NCBI RefSeq assembly: GCF_000482245.1
Contig: NZ_AWNH01000115.1
Span: forward strand, 124,001 to 188,000
Reading direction: 5' to 3'
Length of the DNA stretch: 64,000 nt
DNA from: Leptolyngbya sp. Heron Island J
GTDB lineage: Bacteria; Cyanobacteriota; Cyanobacteriia; Phormidesmidales; Phormidesmidaceae
Position numbers and translations under genes: made by a program. The notes below the pieces were generated by a model. That model was not told the origin of the DNA, made no database searches, and saw only the letters and a list, made by a program, of their open reading frames with translations. Of this stretch, positions 63,724-64,000 are shown piece after piece. Positions within the stretch are counted from its first letter, which is position 1; every line of letters begins with the position of its first letter.

Positions 63724-64000
63724 CTAATTCATCTTTGAGAGTTTGATGCGCGGGTCCACAAAGGATAGCGCCAGGTCGGCTAGCAGGTTACCAATGATCA
63801 GCATAGTGGCTCCCATCATTAGACTGGCCATAATTAAATACAGGTCCTGGGACTGCACAGCCTGTAGGGTTAATCGGCCTAACCCTGGCCAACCAAAGAA
63901 ATATTCGGTGATAAAGGCACCGCTCAGTAAGCTGGCAAACTCAAATCCTAGCAGGGTAATCAATGGGTTAACGGCATTGCGCAGAGCATGGGTATAAATC
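63724..64000 (-). CDS. Oligopeptide/dipeptide-type ABC permease, C-terminal part (cut by right edge)
   Basis: The C-terminal ~92 residues of a DppB/OppB-type permease: IYTHALRNAVNPLITLLGFEFASLLSGAFITEYFFGWPGLG, including the EAA-type loop, then LYLIMASLMMGATMLIIGNLLADL and the final DPRIKL. The frame is open to the window edge. The substrate cannot be told. Confidence 0.9.
   Translation of the reverse strand, partial: IYTHALRNAVNPLITLLGFEFASLLSGAFITEYFFGWPGLGRLTLQAVQSQDLYLIMASLMMGATMLIIGNLLADLALSFVDPRIKLSKMN

Overview
The window reads as chromosomal DNA of a filamentous cyanobacterium. The evidence is the frequent octamer GCGATCGC (HIP1) inside and between genes, the Omp85-lpxC-fabZ-lpxA-lpxB gene order, a fraC-fraD-fraE operon (filament integrity and septal proteins of filamentous strains), a cyanobacterial DUF1350 protein and a PEP-CTERM protein. 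A Leptolyngbya-like non-heterocystous lineage is a guess; no marker gene here settles the genus.

Layout. 1-900: 3' part of an adenylate cyclase gene cut by the left edge. 997-9229: purC, then an outer-envelope block (bamA/omp85, lpxC, fabZ, lpxA, lpxB) followed by an ExbB/ExbD energising pair. 9278-14076: enolase, glyoxalase I, ClpB. 14216-17804: small and accessory genes (66-aa and 58-aa unknowns, a GIY-YIG protein with a membrane tail, an FHA protein, an NCS1 permease) with a long intergenic stretch that has nested inverted repeats. 17898-23669 (minus strand): a type I secretion operon (parvulin, ABC exporter with a CRP-like N-terminus and a catalytically dead C39-like domain, HlyD adaptor), preceded by a small gene that needs a +1 shift at UGA to be read. 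23748-31839: PstS-like protein, RsmE, an ArsR-family regulator with a 38-bp perfect palindrome behind it, a TPR protein, a CAP protein and a UbiH-type hydroxylase. 32130-33013: two tandem paralogous ~90-aa proteins of unknown function. 33108-38540: glutaredoxin, a double-domain CobO-like protein, fraCDE and dacB. 38567-40070: a decayed IS4-like element with intact 19-bp ends, next to tRNA-Val(GAC).

40643-45985 (minus strand) is the most coherent system: a guanidine-I (ykkC) riboswitch with an overlapping terminator, then a nickel-dependent guanidine hydrolase (gdmH), hypA and hypB nickel chaperones, and a three-gene ABC importer. It reads as one guanidine-induced unit for uptake and hydrolysis of guanidine and nickel loading of the enzyme. 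The arrangement is known from other cyanobacteria.

46185-64000: a GNAT enzyme overlapping queG, a sulfotransferase-like protein, gcvT, a Nudix hydrolase, a GH9 glycoside hydrolase, an Asp/Glu/hydantoin-type racemase, trmB diverging from a metallophosphoesterase, a VOC protein, rpsU, a second TPR protein, a DUF1350 hydrolase, a PEP-CTERM protein, a Tat-exported PhoD, and the 3' end of an oligopeptide-type ABC permease cut by the right edge.

No CRISPR array, prophage, rRNA operon or defence island was seen. The least explained items are the frameshifted small gene at 23483-23669, the 90-aa paralogue pair, the nested repeats at 14552-14621 and a family of dispersed intergenic palindromes.
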